From Chloromonas sp. AAM2 (Eukaryota; Chlorophyta; Chlorophyceae; Chlamydomonadales; Chlamydomonadaceae): a DNA stretch of 27,244 nucleotides. The stretch's first letter is position 1. Every line of letters begins with the position of its first letter. Location: positions 1,337 to 28,580 of the forward strand of contig QAXH01006288.1 of the NCBI GenBank assembly GCA_004335635.1. The letters run 5' to 3'. The notes beneath the pieces are model-generated. The model saw nothing but the letters and a program-made list of their open reading frames with translations, did no database searches and was not told the DNA's origin. This document shows, piece after piece, positions 17,837 to 27,244 of the stretch. The translations under genes were made by a program, and so were the position numbers.

Positions 17837-20800
17837 ATGAACGTCTTCAAGGCTGCATTCCTGCTTCTGGCTCTGCTCAACAGCAGTGAAGCCATCAGAA
17901 TGGGTACGTGTCAATCACTTACGGCTGTCAATGGCGATCGGCACAACTTTCACAAAACCGTGTGTCATCACGTTTTCACCTTCAGGATTTGTGAACAAGG
18001 AAGTGTTTGGCCAGAAGACCTACCAGTATCCATCGGGGCCGTCAGGGCCTGCAGGTGAGCTACGTGGTGAATGGCCAAAACACAGATGTGTGTGGTGGCA
18101 CGGCAAAGAGCAAAAGTCACACACGTCACACGTTTGTGCCGCGTCTCACCCAGTGTGTCATTCTCCCAGGTGGCCAGCCAGCTTTCCCCAACTACCCCAA
18201 TTACCCATGGGCGCCGCAACCTCCACCGGCTGGGAGAGGTGGGAGATGCCTGGGCTGCGCAAACGTATATGCAGGAGCTCCCCAGTTCAAAGCCTAGCAC
18301 AAACACAGATCTGCCACTTGGTCAAAAATCCCAATGCTTGGGCAGGCTGGTGATGGCATGCTAAAGTCAGCAGGTAGGCTACTTACCGGCTACTTTGAGC
18401 AACCGGTTCAGGAACGAGTAAGGGTGCGTTCACACGTAAATTTGGGCGAATAATTTGGGTCCAAATTTGGATAATTATTTGGGTTGAAAGGCGGCAGATG
18501 AGGCCCAAATTTGGACCCAAATTTGCCCGCGATCACACTGTAGAGTCACACCCAAATTTGGACATGCAAATTTGGGATGGTAATCTGGCATGTTCACGTA
18601 AATCAGTGTTGGGCTGTTCAACTGCTCCAGGAATGCATGTACATATGATGGAAGCTGTGTGAGCAGCTGGCGAAGTGGTTGCAGATTCCAAGCACGCGTG
18701 GACACTTGATGGTCAGCTTCTCGATTGCTCATGTGAAGAAATGCCATGCTGGGTCGCCAAGAGACCTATCTCTTCTGTCAGTAGCCTTAGCAGAAGCCTA
18801 GGCAGCAGCCTGGGCAGCGGTAGTGGTAAATTGGGTGCGAGTGTGTGTAACTATGTGTGTAGTAGGCCGTGTACAGCAATTCTGAGAGTGGGGACCACCT
18901 TCTTGGTCCATTTAAGGCACGTGGTCAAAGTTTCAAGTCAAACGGACATGTTATTGGTGTGGGCCCTACCCAAATTTAAACCCAAATAACCCCCCCCCCT
19001 TAATTGGGAACCCAAATTACAATCCAAATTTGGACTCAAATTTGTCGTGTGAACGCAATCCAAATTTGGGTTTCCAAATCTGGTCCAAATTACTATCCAA
19101 ATTTGGATCCAAACTTGCCACGAGTGAACGCCCCCCAAGGGGTCTACAGGTTGTTAGGGCGCGGTCACACGGCAATTTGACTTTCAATTTGGGTCCCAAT
19201 TTGGGGTCATAATTTGACCGTCGTGACCCCAAATTGGGACCCAAATTGAAATTTGCGGTCACACGTTAAATTTGCCTGGGCCCGCAAAAAAGGCAAATTG
19301 GAACCCAAATTGGAACCCAAATTGAAAGTCAAATTGGTACGTGTGACCGCCCTCTTATGGTTGATTGCAACTCTGGCAAGGCTATGCAATCCGGACTCGT
19401 CAGTGGCTGGCTCCCTCATGCCCTGCAGAGGAGCTGCCCTTCACCAGCGGCATGATCATCAACCTTCAGTCACACGTGCTGCAGTCCTTCTGTAACGTGG
19501 GGCCTGCGGATGCGGTGCTGCCCTATGCCCTGCGGTAAGCCTGGAGTGCAACTGACAGCTAATGGTGCACACTGCATCTTACCCCTTTTGACGTGTACTT
19601 ATCTGACTAAAGACCCGAAAAGTTGTTCTTCTGCCAGGGTGACTGCACCCTGTGTAGCTGTTGATGATGCCATTGTGTAGCTGTTGATGAGACCGCTGAT
19701 TCTGCCTGATGGTTGGGACTGCCAGCCAGGCGCAGTGTGCTTGCCAGGCATCTGGCACATTTGCCCATGACGCTTGGCCACTGACATCAACACCAGCACT
19801 GGTGCTGGCACTGACGTCGGCAATGTGCGTGCTGTCTCTGGCTGACGCCTCCTTGAGCACATGCTTGCTGCTTGCTGTGCTTGTCTCACACAGCTTTGGT
19901 TCTTCATTGTGGCGCGTTCGCAGGTGCTCTGAAGAAGTCAGTAGTTCCGTGGACCGTGCCTTGCTAATCATCGGAGAGGACTTCACCACTTCAAAGGTGC
20001 GGCTGGTTGAGTGACAGCCATGACAGAAGCTGCCGGTTGGATCTGAGGATACAACATTACATGAGCCTAGCCGGAACCGCAATTTGTTGCCACGCGGGGA
20101 CATCTGTTGCCACGTGCTCAGTGGTATCAGTGTGGCGATTCATAATTGAGGCATGGATCAAATCACAAATACTTTGGTTCGATTCTTGCTATTATGAGAT
20201 CATTCCACCAGCGCATGTGGTCTGAACCTTGTCCATCTAGCCGCCTTGCAGTGACTCATGCATCAGTCATGTGCTCCTACTCTGCCGCCTCTCGCAGGGG
20301 CATCGGCTTCACTAGGCCTGTCTGTGCCTGTGCCCTCCCCTGCACAGTTGTTTGATGGGTCCAAGATCACCCTCAAGAGCCAGCGGGAGAACAAGATCTG
20401 CTCGTATGGTGCAGAGGACGACCGGTTCCCCATCTCATGCGGTGACGTGGATTCCACGTGCACTTCAGAGTTTGTGGTAGGTGCCAGCGGTGGACCTGTC
20501 GGTGTGATGGAGATGCTGAAGCCTCACTTCCCCATTGCTGTCTAGGGCCTGTGTCTGCAAACCACTTCTATTTGAAACGATCTGGGGCACATTGCACATC
20601 ATGTATGGCTGTCCTGTACCCAGCCAGCCTGTCGTTAGCCTTGTCATACTCATCTGCTGTGTCCTATGCCGGTGTGTCTGCAGATTCGCAAGGCGCAGGG
20701 CAGGGCTGACCTGTACTCCATTGCACCCGCCATCATTCCAAGTGGGTGCCCTGTCTGCGTTCGCCTTGAGGGCCTTCAGTTGCCTTCTTGCGTGCTCATT

Positions 20801-23800
20801 GCCCGCGCTGTCCTGATGTTTTGCACTGGAGGTCGTGCTTGACACCCTTGGCAGCGCTTGGGACATGCAACTGCCTTGCATCAGCCTAGCCGGAACCACA
20901 TAGCACTGTGTAAAGGAAATTCAGAGAGCCCACCTGTCCTACACATCCACCGGTATGCAGCAACAAAATGGTTGGCCGGTCCCCACAGAGCTTCTAGAAG
21001 GGTAGACTGCTGGTAGGAAGAACCACTACTACCAAAAGGACAGGTCACACGCGAGCTTTACACGCACGCTGACGTCAGAGCCCGCGACCTGGCAACCTGG
21101 TGTGATGTCTTGTTTTGAACTTCTTTGTGCAGGCCACAAGTGCTACCCCGCTTACAGCGCATCGGACCATGGCCTGCCGGACGTGGCCCCCGCTCAGGCC
21201 AACGCCACGCAGCACCTCCTTGTGTGCGATGGGCAGCAGCAGGGGGACAACGCGCTCTTCCACGTCACGCCTGCATCGCCATACGTGCCCCAAAGTGAGA
21301 TCTTGCTGATTGGCAGAGGCAGCCTGCTGGACTCCGCCCGGTCAGTGACTGTTCCGCCCGCTTGTGAATGTGCTGTCATCACCGCAGCTTGCCTATTACC
21401 TCTGGTACTCACTGTCCTGCTGACTGACCTCCCTTCAGGCCATTGCTGCTCACTCAGCCAGGACGGGTTGGTAGCATGGACAAAGCGGCATGTGTGTGGC
21501 ATGATGTGTGTTGCACATGCGAACGACAGTCACAAGTGCATGGTGCTGTGTGCCATAGCACGTATGCCTTGGCATTGGGCCTATGGCGTCTTATAAATTA
21601 TTTGGCTGTTCCACGTGGTTTGCAGTGCCCAGCGGTAGGAGCATGTGGAGCTGGTTCTCCCGTCCCTCTGTCCCAGCATCAGCCCAACAGGTGAGGCGCG
21701 TGAAGCAAAGTGCTCATCATGGCCTGCTTCCGCAGCGCTTGGTGTGACAGCTCTGGCCTGCTTGCTCCCGTTCCCCGCTGGCATCCTTGTCTGTGCGCTG
21801 CTGTTGTTCAGCAGACACCAGGGCTCAGCTTGAATGTGCTGCACTTCACCAACCGCAGACAATGGTATCGAGTCCAGCTTCCCAAGGCGTTGCAAAGAAG
21901 CACCACCCGAGCCCCGGTGGTTCCTACCCCAGCTACCCTGGCTACCCCTACCCCAGCTATCCAGGCGGCCCAGGGGAGGCGCCCGCAACAGGTAAACAAA
22001 ACTGAGCAATGGGACAATCCGATCACAGAGCACTGCAGCACCGGAAGCTTATGCAACCTGACGTCTGAGTACCTGTTATCACTTCACGCCATGTGTGACG
22101 TGCCGAATGACTTGTGCCACGTGAGGCGGCGGGCACAAGCGTGCGACCTGGGGAAAGCAACACCTGTGCACCAACAGGTTGTTGCTGCAACTGTTATTCG
22201 GCGTGGCCAGCTGTTAGCCACGTGTAGTAGGAGTAGGCGACCAGTCATGGCGACCTGGCACGCTCTCCATCTGCTGTGCAGGTTCCAGTGCTAGCCTATG
22301 GAGCTGGGTCACGCACTTGATTGGACTGGACAACAAGAACACGGTGAGGCAGGCAGGAAACCGCGGGTATGCAGTACATTCCAGGCCACTGATGCCAGTG
22401 CAGTATCGCTGCTTCATTGACAGACACAAAGCGTGAATTGCTCAGGACAGGCACTGGTTTCATTTGTACCCGGTCTCCGCCTTCACGTTGCCTTCTGTTG
22501 CTGAGGGTTGGTCAGGACGGTATCCCAGCCTCGTCGCTTGCTTGGCTTGCTAGCATTTGTGCTCAGCACATGTGGGGTCCCCTGATGTGACCGATGTGCG
22601 TACATACATGTCATTCACTTGATTCATGTCAAATCTCTGTGCATGTTCTGCATGGCGTTTGATGGCCGACTCTATTTTTGACAATCATATGCTCATCGCG
22701 ATTGAGCCGATAAGCCGTACAATGTTGGATTACGTCACATATTCACCTGGAAGGGGACCACACCGCATGTCGGGCCGATTGTGTTCACGCAGTGGCAATG
22801 CATGTTTGCACCGCAGCACCAGCCGCGCGTAGCGAAGAAGCACCACCCGAGCCCCGGCGGTTCCTACCCCAGCTACCCTGGCTACCCCTACCCCAGCTAT
22901 CCAGGCGGCCCAGGGGAGGCGCCCGCAACAGGTAAACAAAACTGAGCAATGCGACAATCCGATCAAAGAGCACTGCAGCACTGGAAGCTTATGCAACCTG
23001 ACGTGCCAATCTGAGTACATGTTACCACTTTACGCCATGCGTGACGTGCTGAGCTGTCTCATATGACTTGTGCCACGTGGAAAATAACACCTGTCCAGCC
23101 AGCGTGACCCTTGTTTTATTTGTGAATGTTGTTGTGGCTTTCATCCCATTCACACGGGTTGAACTTGGAAATTGCCGCGGTACAACCAGCAGTCATGGTG
23201 ACCTGGCATAACTGAACAACGGTCCGAGGTTGCCATGTGCTCTGCAGCTTCCAGTGCTAGCCTATGGAGCTGGATCACGCACTTGACTGGACTGGACAAC
23301 AAGGGTGTCAAGGTGAGGCAGGTAGGCAACTGTGGGCATGCACAACACACTGGGCCTCGCCCGCTTCACCAACTGCCACAAAGTGCTCAGCCTGTTAGCC
23401 TTTGTCACAATTCCCTGTGTATGTCATGTGTGTTCTGCATGCCATTCCATGGCCAGCACCGTGACTCCTCGTTTTCTGGAGTGGTCACACGCATGGAGCT
23501 CACACCAGTGTGCCCCTTTTGTTGCCTTTGAGACAATAAACCGTAGTGACTGTGCCAGGAATGGTCAATTTGATGCATATGCACATGGAAGGGGCCAGGT
23601 GGGATTCTGACTGTCACGATTGTGAGGCATCCTGTGTCCTCACACAAGGTTGGAGCACTCACTTCATCTGCTGAGTGGGTCTGACCAGACCAGGGTTAAG
23701 AGTCAGTGCCTCAGTCAATGATTGTTGTGATCCTTGGCAGGATTGGGGTGAGGGTTGGGAGTCGAGCAGAAAACAAAACCCGTGGACTTCTGTTCAGGGG

Positions 23801-25356
23801 TTTTGGGCACAGGGTTCGACAATCCGATTGGATTCTGATATAAGTACGCCGGGAATCCAGAATCCTGATCAAAGTGTTGCATGAACTTCGGGAGTCCTGG
23901 TTTACATCAGCCTAACCCAAACCGCATGGCGCTGTGCAAAGGGGATTCAGTGAGCCCACCTGTGCTGCACATCCATCGGTATATGCAGCAAAGGCGTTTG
24001 TTGCCCGCCAATCTTGATGATAATCAAAATTCTAGATAAAATCGGAAGAGCTGTGCCTGAAAATCCCAGGAGCAACCAAAATGGTACAAGACTTTGAAAA
24101 ACATGGATAGCTGAAAAGTCATTGTTAAACCCTGGTTTGACAATTTTGACATGGTTTTGACACGATTGTCCGGACAGGTGGGGTGTAATGGGGCACACCC
24201 GGTTTTCAGCATTTGGCATATCTGCTAATCAGGTACAGTCTCTGTCATCGTAGGTTACATCAGCCTAAAGCCTACCAAAGTGACAGGGTCACACGCGAGC
24301 GTTACAGTGGTCACACGCGAGCGTCACAGCCACTTCCAATGATCTCCTGGCATAACTGAACAAGGGTCCGTAGGCTTGTCTGTCTCTTTTCATTGCAGCG
24401 CATAGCGTTTTGGGGCAGTAAAGCAAGCTAAGGTCAAGATCTTGTGTCTTGGCACCTACACAGAACATGCCATGGCAATACATGTTTCAGCCGCAGTACG
24501 CAAGCCCCGGTGGTTCCTACCCCAGCTACCCTGGCTACCCCTACCCCAGCTATCCAGGCGGCCCAGGGGAGGCGCCCGCAACAGGTAAACAAAACTGAGC
24601 AATGGGGTATTACGGCGAAAGGAGTTGAAAAGCGCTGCAGCACAAACCCGAAACCGCAACCCAACGCTTCATGCAACCTGACCCAGCTGAAATCCTTACA
24701 CATGAGCCGTACACATGAATCCTTACAACCTGATTTGTAATGTCAGGGGTCTCTTCAGGTGAGGGGCACATGCGTGCACCTTGCGCAACGATGAGGGCAG
24801 CAAATCGTTTCCAGCCAGCCTGGTTGCCCTCGTTTCCATTGCAAGCTTTGGCTGTGATTTTAGATCTGGAGTTAGTACTGGACGGTGTCTTCACAATGGA
24901 AACAGCCCGTTCGCACACTTGACAAGGGTGCAAGGCTGCCATGTGCTCTGCAGGTTTCAGTGGTAGCCTATGGAGCTGGGTCACGCACTTGACTGGACTG
25001 GACAACAAGAACACAGTGAGGCAGGCAGGAAACTGTGCAACACACAGCAGCACCCACAACCAGACAACCCCCTGCTTTCAACCTCAAGCGGGCCACATGA
25101 CAGCCGTCTTCATTGCCAACATGAAAGCGCCAAGTGGTCAGATATGCCGTTTATTGCGTGTCGGCATGTACCAGCACCTGCATGACCACCATTACCGCTT
25201 GCTTCTGGTTTGCTGATGCACACTTCAAGGCAAACAGAATACACAATCCTTGACCTGTTTATGCTGCAGGAAGTGCTCAAGCCGCACACAAACCTATGCG
25301 CGGCCGGTGCGGGCCCAGGCTCAGCGGACGTTGGCAACGCAGCTAGTGGCCAATAG
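17837..25356 (+). CDS. Secreted modular Tyr/Pro/Gly-rich protein, function unknown (16 exons, 469 aa)
   Basis: Exons: 17837-17903, 17986-18054, 18170-18238, 19429-19534, 19924-19996, 20348-20476, 20684-20741, 21133-21294, 21626-21690, 21859-21991, 22282-22343, 22817-22931, 23248-23312, 24497-24584, 24954-25015, 25270-25356. All are GT-AG and phases join throughout to a TAG. The start MNVFKAAFLLLALL is a signal peptide; an upstream in-frame ATG (17819) has weaker context. Exons 2-3 are Pro/Tyr-rich linkers. Exons 4-8 (about residues 69-245) form a Cys-containing domain with repeated patterns (INLQSHVLQSFC, ITLKSQRENKICS), possibly beta-trefoil-like. Exons 9-15 alternate module A (SLWSWVTHL, GLDNK) with module B (PGGSYPSYPGYPYPSYPGG). 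The tail is EVLKPHTNLCAAG onward. No family is recognised; an extracellular-matrix or cell-wall role is inferred from composition only. TGTAA follows the stop by about 100 bp. Copies of the dispersed repeat lie in three introns. Confidence 0.78.
18421..19135. mobile_element. AAATTTGG-rich inverted-repeat element (MITE-like, ~715 bp)
   Basis: The left end is GGGTGCGTTCACACG and the right end, read on minus, GGGGGCGTTCACTCG. Each is followed by runs of AAATTTGG/CCAAATTT units in opposite orientations. Inner ends of the same kind occur near 18538 and 19061 (CGTGTGAACGC), suggesting nested or rearranged copies. About 400 bp of unrelated sequence lies in the middle with no transposase-like frame. 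No clean target-site duplication was found. It sits in intron 3 of the modular gene. Confidence 0.7.
19156..19353. mobile_element. Short inverted-repeat element (MITE-like, ~200 bp)
   Basis: The two ends pair over about 38 bases: AGGGCGCGGTCACACG at the left, and AGGGCGGTCACACGTAC read on minus at the right. Both are followed by CAATTTGACTTTCAATTTGG. The centre is made of further AATTTGGG inverted units. It is related to the neighbouring larger element but distinct (CAATTTGG versus AAATTTGG units). It has no coding capacity. Confidence 0.8.
20057..20080 (+). repeat. Dispersed ~110-bp repeat, copy 9 (fragment)
   Basis: Only the left end, TTACATGAGCCTAGCCGGAA, remains, in the intron between exons 5 and 6 of the modular gene. 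Confidence 0.7.
20878..20986 (+). repeat. Dispersed ~110-bp repeat, copy 10 (near full length)
   Basis: From CATCAGCCTAGCCGGAACC to GGTTGGCCGGTCCCC, in the intron between exons 7 and 8 of the modular gene. It retains CACTGTGTAAAGG. Confidence 0.88.
23902..23991 (+). repeat. Dispersed ~110-bp repeat, copy 11
   Basis: TTACATCAGCCTAACCCAAA through CATCGGTATATGCAGC; the GGTCCCC end is missing. It lies in the long intron between A3 and B3. Confidence 0.85.
24255..24268 (+). repeat. Dispersed ~110-bp repeat, copy 12 (fragment)
   Basis: Only TTACATCAGCCTAA remains, in the same intron as copy 11. It is short enough that chance cannot be fully excluded. Confidence 0.45.
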
Positions 25357-26460
25357 ATGCAGTGAGTGCACAGGCTGAGCGTCAGGGAGTTAGCCTCTAT
25401 TGCTGCAAGGCCTTGCTGTATGTCTCGCAATGTGCACCTAACCTTGATAGTTTGACCTGTAAGCCCTCAGGCCAAAGCACCCACCTTGCCCATACGTGCA
25501 TCACGCAGTGAGTCAGCTTGCCATTAAGCATGGACAGTGCATGATGCCACTTCATGCACTGGGTTGGCATAGGCAGTGCATGCTGCGGAGTTGCTCTCCT
25601 GCCACTTCATGCCACTGGACTGTAGAGCCTTGCTCTACCTTACATCAGCGTAGCCAAAACCGCATAGCATTGTGCCAAGAGGATTCAGAGAGCCCACCTG
25701 TCCTGCATCCACCGGTATGCAGCGACAAAAAGGGATCAGCCGCACATTCACCCGCCTGCTCTCGCGCTCTGCCCTTTACTGGGCTCTTCACGCCTTGCTG
25801 GCGACACGTTTGATGGTGCATGCGTGTGCAGGTAAACAGATGAGCAGCTTTGCTCTGGCCTGCTGCTAAGAATGCAATGAGCATCTGCCACACGCTGCCA
25901 AGGGAGCTGGGTTCAAAGCACAGCGCTGGGGTCCCCTAGCTGGAGTCTGCTGACAGATGCACCTGACTGGTACACTTAGGGTTGAAGTATAAGCACATGC
26001 TATCTCCCGCGTTACACGTACATCTGATGGTCGTGATTTGTAGTCCTACGTTGCCATTCATTCACATTTTGCATGCTTGTGCAAGACACGCCTCCTTCTG
26101 TGTACCACATGCAGCCAGACTGTAGATTGGGTCCGTCGTGCCTGGACCTATGCAGTATTTTGGAAAACGTTACTGCCCTAAATCGGCCTGGTTACGCACT
26201 TGGCAATGCGCTTGAAATCTCACCTGATGTTATTTTGGAGTGTATGCATCCAGTGCAGCAGCTGTACACGGCTTGCGAGGGCCAGTGACCAGTAAGCAGG
26301 AAAACCCCGCTACAATCACTATTGTAAGTTGAGTGTGTACCTGCGGTCACACACAGACACCGAGTGTGACTCAAATGCACCGAATGTACCTACACAACAG
26401 TACAGACAAGGGTTAGTTTCCATGCTCGCATGATGAGTGTAATTCAGTATGATGCACCAC
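25357..26460. other. Spacer after the modular gene
   Basis: TGTAA at about 25457 probably marks the 3' end of the modular gene. A 71-residue open frame at 26073-26288 and a 49-50-residue frame from about 25718 (starting inside repeat copy 13) look weakly protein-like but have no splice or family support. Confidence 0.4.
25640..25732 (+). repeat. Dispersed ~110-bp repeat, copy 13
   Basis: TTACATCAGCGTAGCCAAAA through CATCCACCGGTATGCAGCG, then diverging after CGACAAAAAG. It lies about 280 bp past the modular gene stop. Confidence 0.85.
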
Positions 26461-26468
26461 AGTGACGG

Positions 26469-27187
26469 CTCCGCTCAAACCCTCACCCATGGCCACCTTA
26501 CCCAATATCGTGTTTAGGGCCACTGCCCTTTATGGCCAGGGGGTCAGGGTTGGGGTTAGGGTTCGGTTTAGGGCAAGGGTTAGTTACCTATGGCAACTGC
26601 TGAATTGCAAGAGTTGCACCGATCGGAATTGGATGCGACTAGGACCCATGGGCAGCCATTTGGGAGCAGTGTACGGGCACGCATCAATCGGCAAGTTGCG
26701 AGCAGCGGAAACCACTTCAGTGGCGGGTCCGCTCAAACTGTCACCCATGGTAACTGTTGGCATCTCCGTTTGGCGATCCTGCCCAATCTCGTTATGGCCA
26801 GAGGGTCAGGGTTGGGGTGAGGGTTCGGTTTAGGGCAAGGGTTAGTTACCTATGGCAACTGTCACCTATGGCAACTGCTGAATTGCAAGAGTTGCACCGA
26901 TCGGAATTGGATGAGACTAGGACCCATGGGCAGCCATTTGGGAGCAGTGTACGGGCACGCATCAATCGGCAAGTTGCGAGCAGCGGAAACCACTTCAGTG
27001 GCGGGTCCGCTCAAACTGTCACCCATGGTACCTGTTGGCAATCTCCGTTTGGCAATCTTACCCAATCTCGTGTTTAGGGCAACTGCCCTTTATGGCCAGG
27101 GGGTACGGGTTGGGGTTAGGGTTCGGTTTAGGGCAAAGGTTAGGTACCTATGGCAACTGTCACCTACGGCAACTGCTGAATTGCATG
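26469..27187 (+). repeat. Three-unit satellite with embedded telomere-like motif
   Basis: Units start near 26469, 26727 and 27005 (CCGCTCAAAC), with spacings of about 258 and 278 bp. The second is longer because of a small internal duplication (CACCTATGGCAACTG); the third is cut short near 27187. Each unit contains a degenerate telomere-like run (GGGTTGGGGTTAGGGTTCGG, then TTTAGGGCAA) and shared strings such as GATCGGAATTGGATG and GCATCAATCGGCAAGTTGCG. Confidence 0.88.
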
Positions 27188-27244
27188 AACGCCTAGGCCC
27201 AGAGGTGATCAGCAATGCTGACCTCTACGCCAGAACTCATAAAC

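Larger units (their letters stand above)
21626..25015 (+). repeat. Tandem array of the two-exon A/B module in the secreted-protein gene
   Basis: Order A1 (21626-21690), B1 (21859-21991), A2 (22282-22343), B2 (22817-22931), A3 (23248-23312), B3 (24497-24584), A4 (24954-25015). A exons enter in phase 1 and leave in phase 0; B exons do the reverse, so an A+B pair can be added or lost without a frameshift. Introns beside equivalent exons are also related (for example GTAAACAAAACTGAGCAATG after every B), showing that genomic segments, not only exons, were duplicated. A1 is the most diverged member. Confidence 0.85.

Noticed and set aside
18421..19353. CRISPR-like or regulatory array from repeated AAATTTGG units
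   Set aside because: Units are inverted and irregularly spaced with terminal inverted repeats, and the setting is a eukaryotic intron; a MITE-like element explains it better.
19579..20103. 174-residue open frame on the minus strand
   Set aside because: Antisense to exon 5 of the modular gene, and part of it is repeat copy 9; explained as a low-stop shadow.
26073..26288. 71-residue open frame that looks protein-like
   Set aside because: No acceptor, donor or family match, and codon choice is less GC-biased than real exons here; kept only as a note in the spacer entry.

Overview
The window reads as nuclear DNA of a green alga, most likely a chlorophycean. Genes are broken into short exons by dense GT-AG introns. 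TGTAA, the usual green-algal polyadenylation motif, follows the ends of several genes. Introns and spacers are packed with short dispersed repeats, and a degenerate plant-type (TTTAGGG-like) telomere motif sits in a satellite at the right edge. No rRNA, tRNA, CRISPR or bacterial operon structure was seen. Species is not assigned. All gene models were spliced by hand; their support is that exon phases join without a break and, for two genes, that the proteins match well-known families.

Layout: (1) 1-256, the tail of an unidentified gene. (2) 257-1780, spacer with one repeat copy and the 3' flank of GAPDH. (3) 5984-1781, minus strand, a 10-exon glyceraldehyde-3-phosphate dehydrogenase (345 aa) of the kind found beside arsJ in bacteria. 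(4) 5985-6484, a 500-bp divergent promoter. (5) 6485-13118, plus strand, a 16-exon ArsJ organoarsenical efflux permease (554 aa). (6) 13119-17836, mostly repeats, with one probable small basic-protein gene (14964-15334). (7) 17837-25356, plus strand, a 16-exon gene for a secreted modular protein (469 aa): signal peptide, Cys-containing central domain, then alternating Trp- and Tyr/Pro/Gly-rich exon modules. (8) 25357-27244, spacer and a three-unit satellite.

The main result is the head-to-head GAPDH/ArsJ pair. In bacteria these two proteins form an arsenate-resistance route: GAPDH makes unstable 1-arseno-3-phosphoglycerate from glyceraldehyde-3-phosphate and arsenate, and ArsJ exports it. Here the same pair lies in a eukaryotic genome, fully intron-containing, divergently arranged, with neither protein showing an obvious plastid transit peptide, so a cytosol-plus-membrane arsenate detoxification module is the natural inference.

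The second theme is repeats. A ~110-bp element occurs about 13 times, including inside introns of all three large genes. A piece of the modular gene (exon end plus intron) lies inverted in GAPDH intron 2. A ~160-bp segment with paired TGTAA motifs is duplicated. Two AAATTTG-rich inverted-repeat elements sit in one intron of the modular gene.
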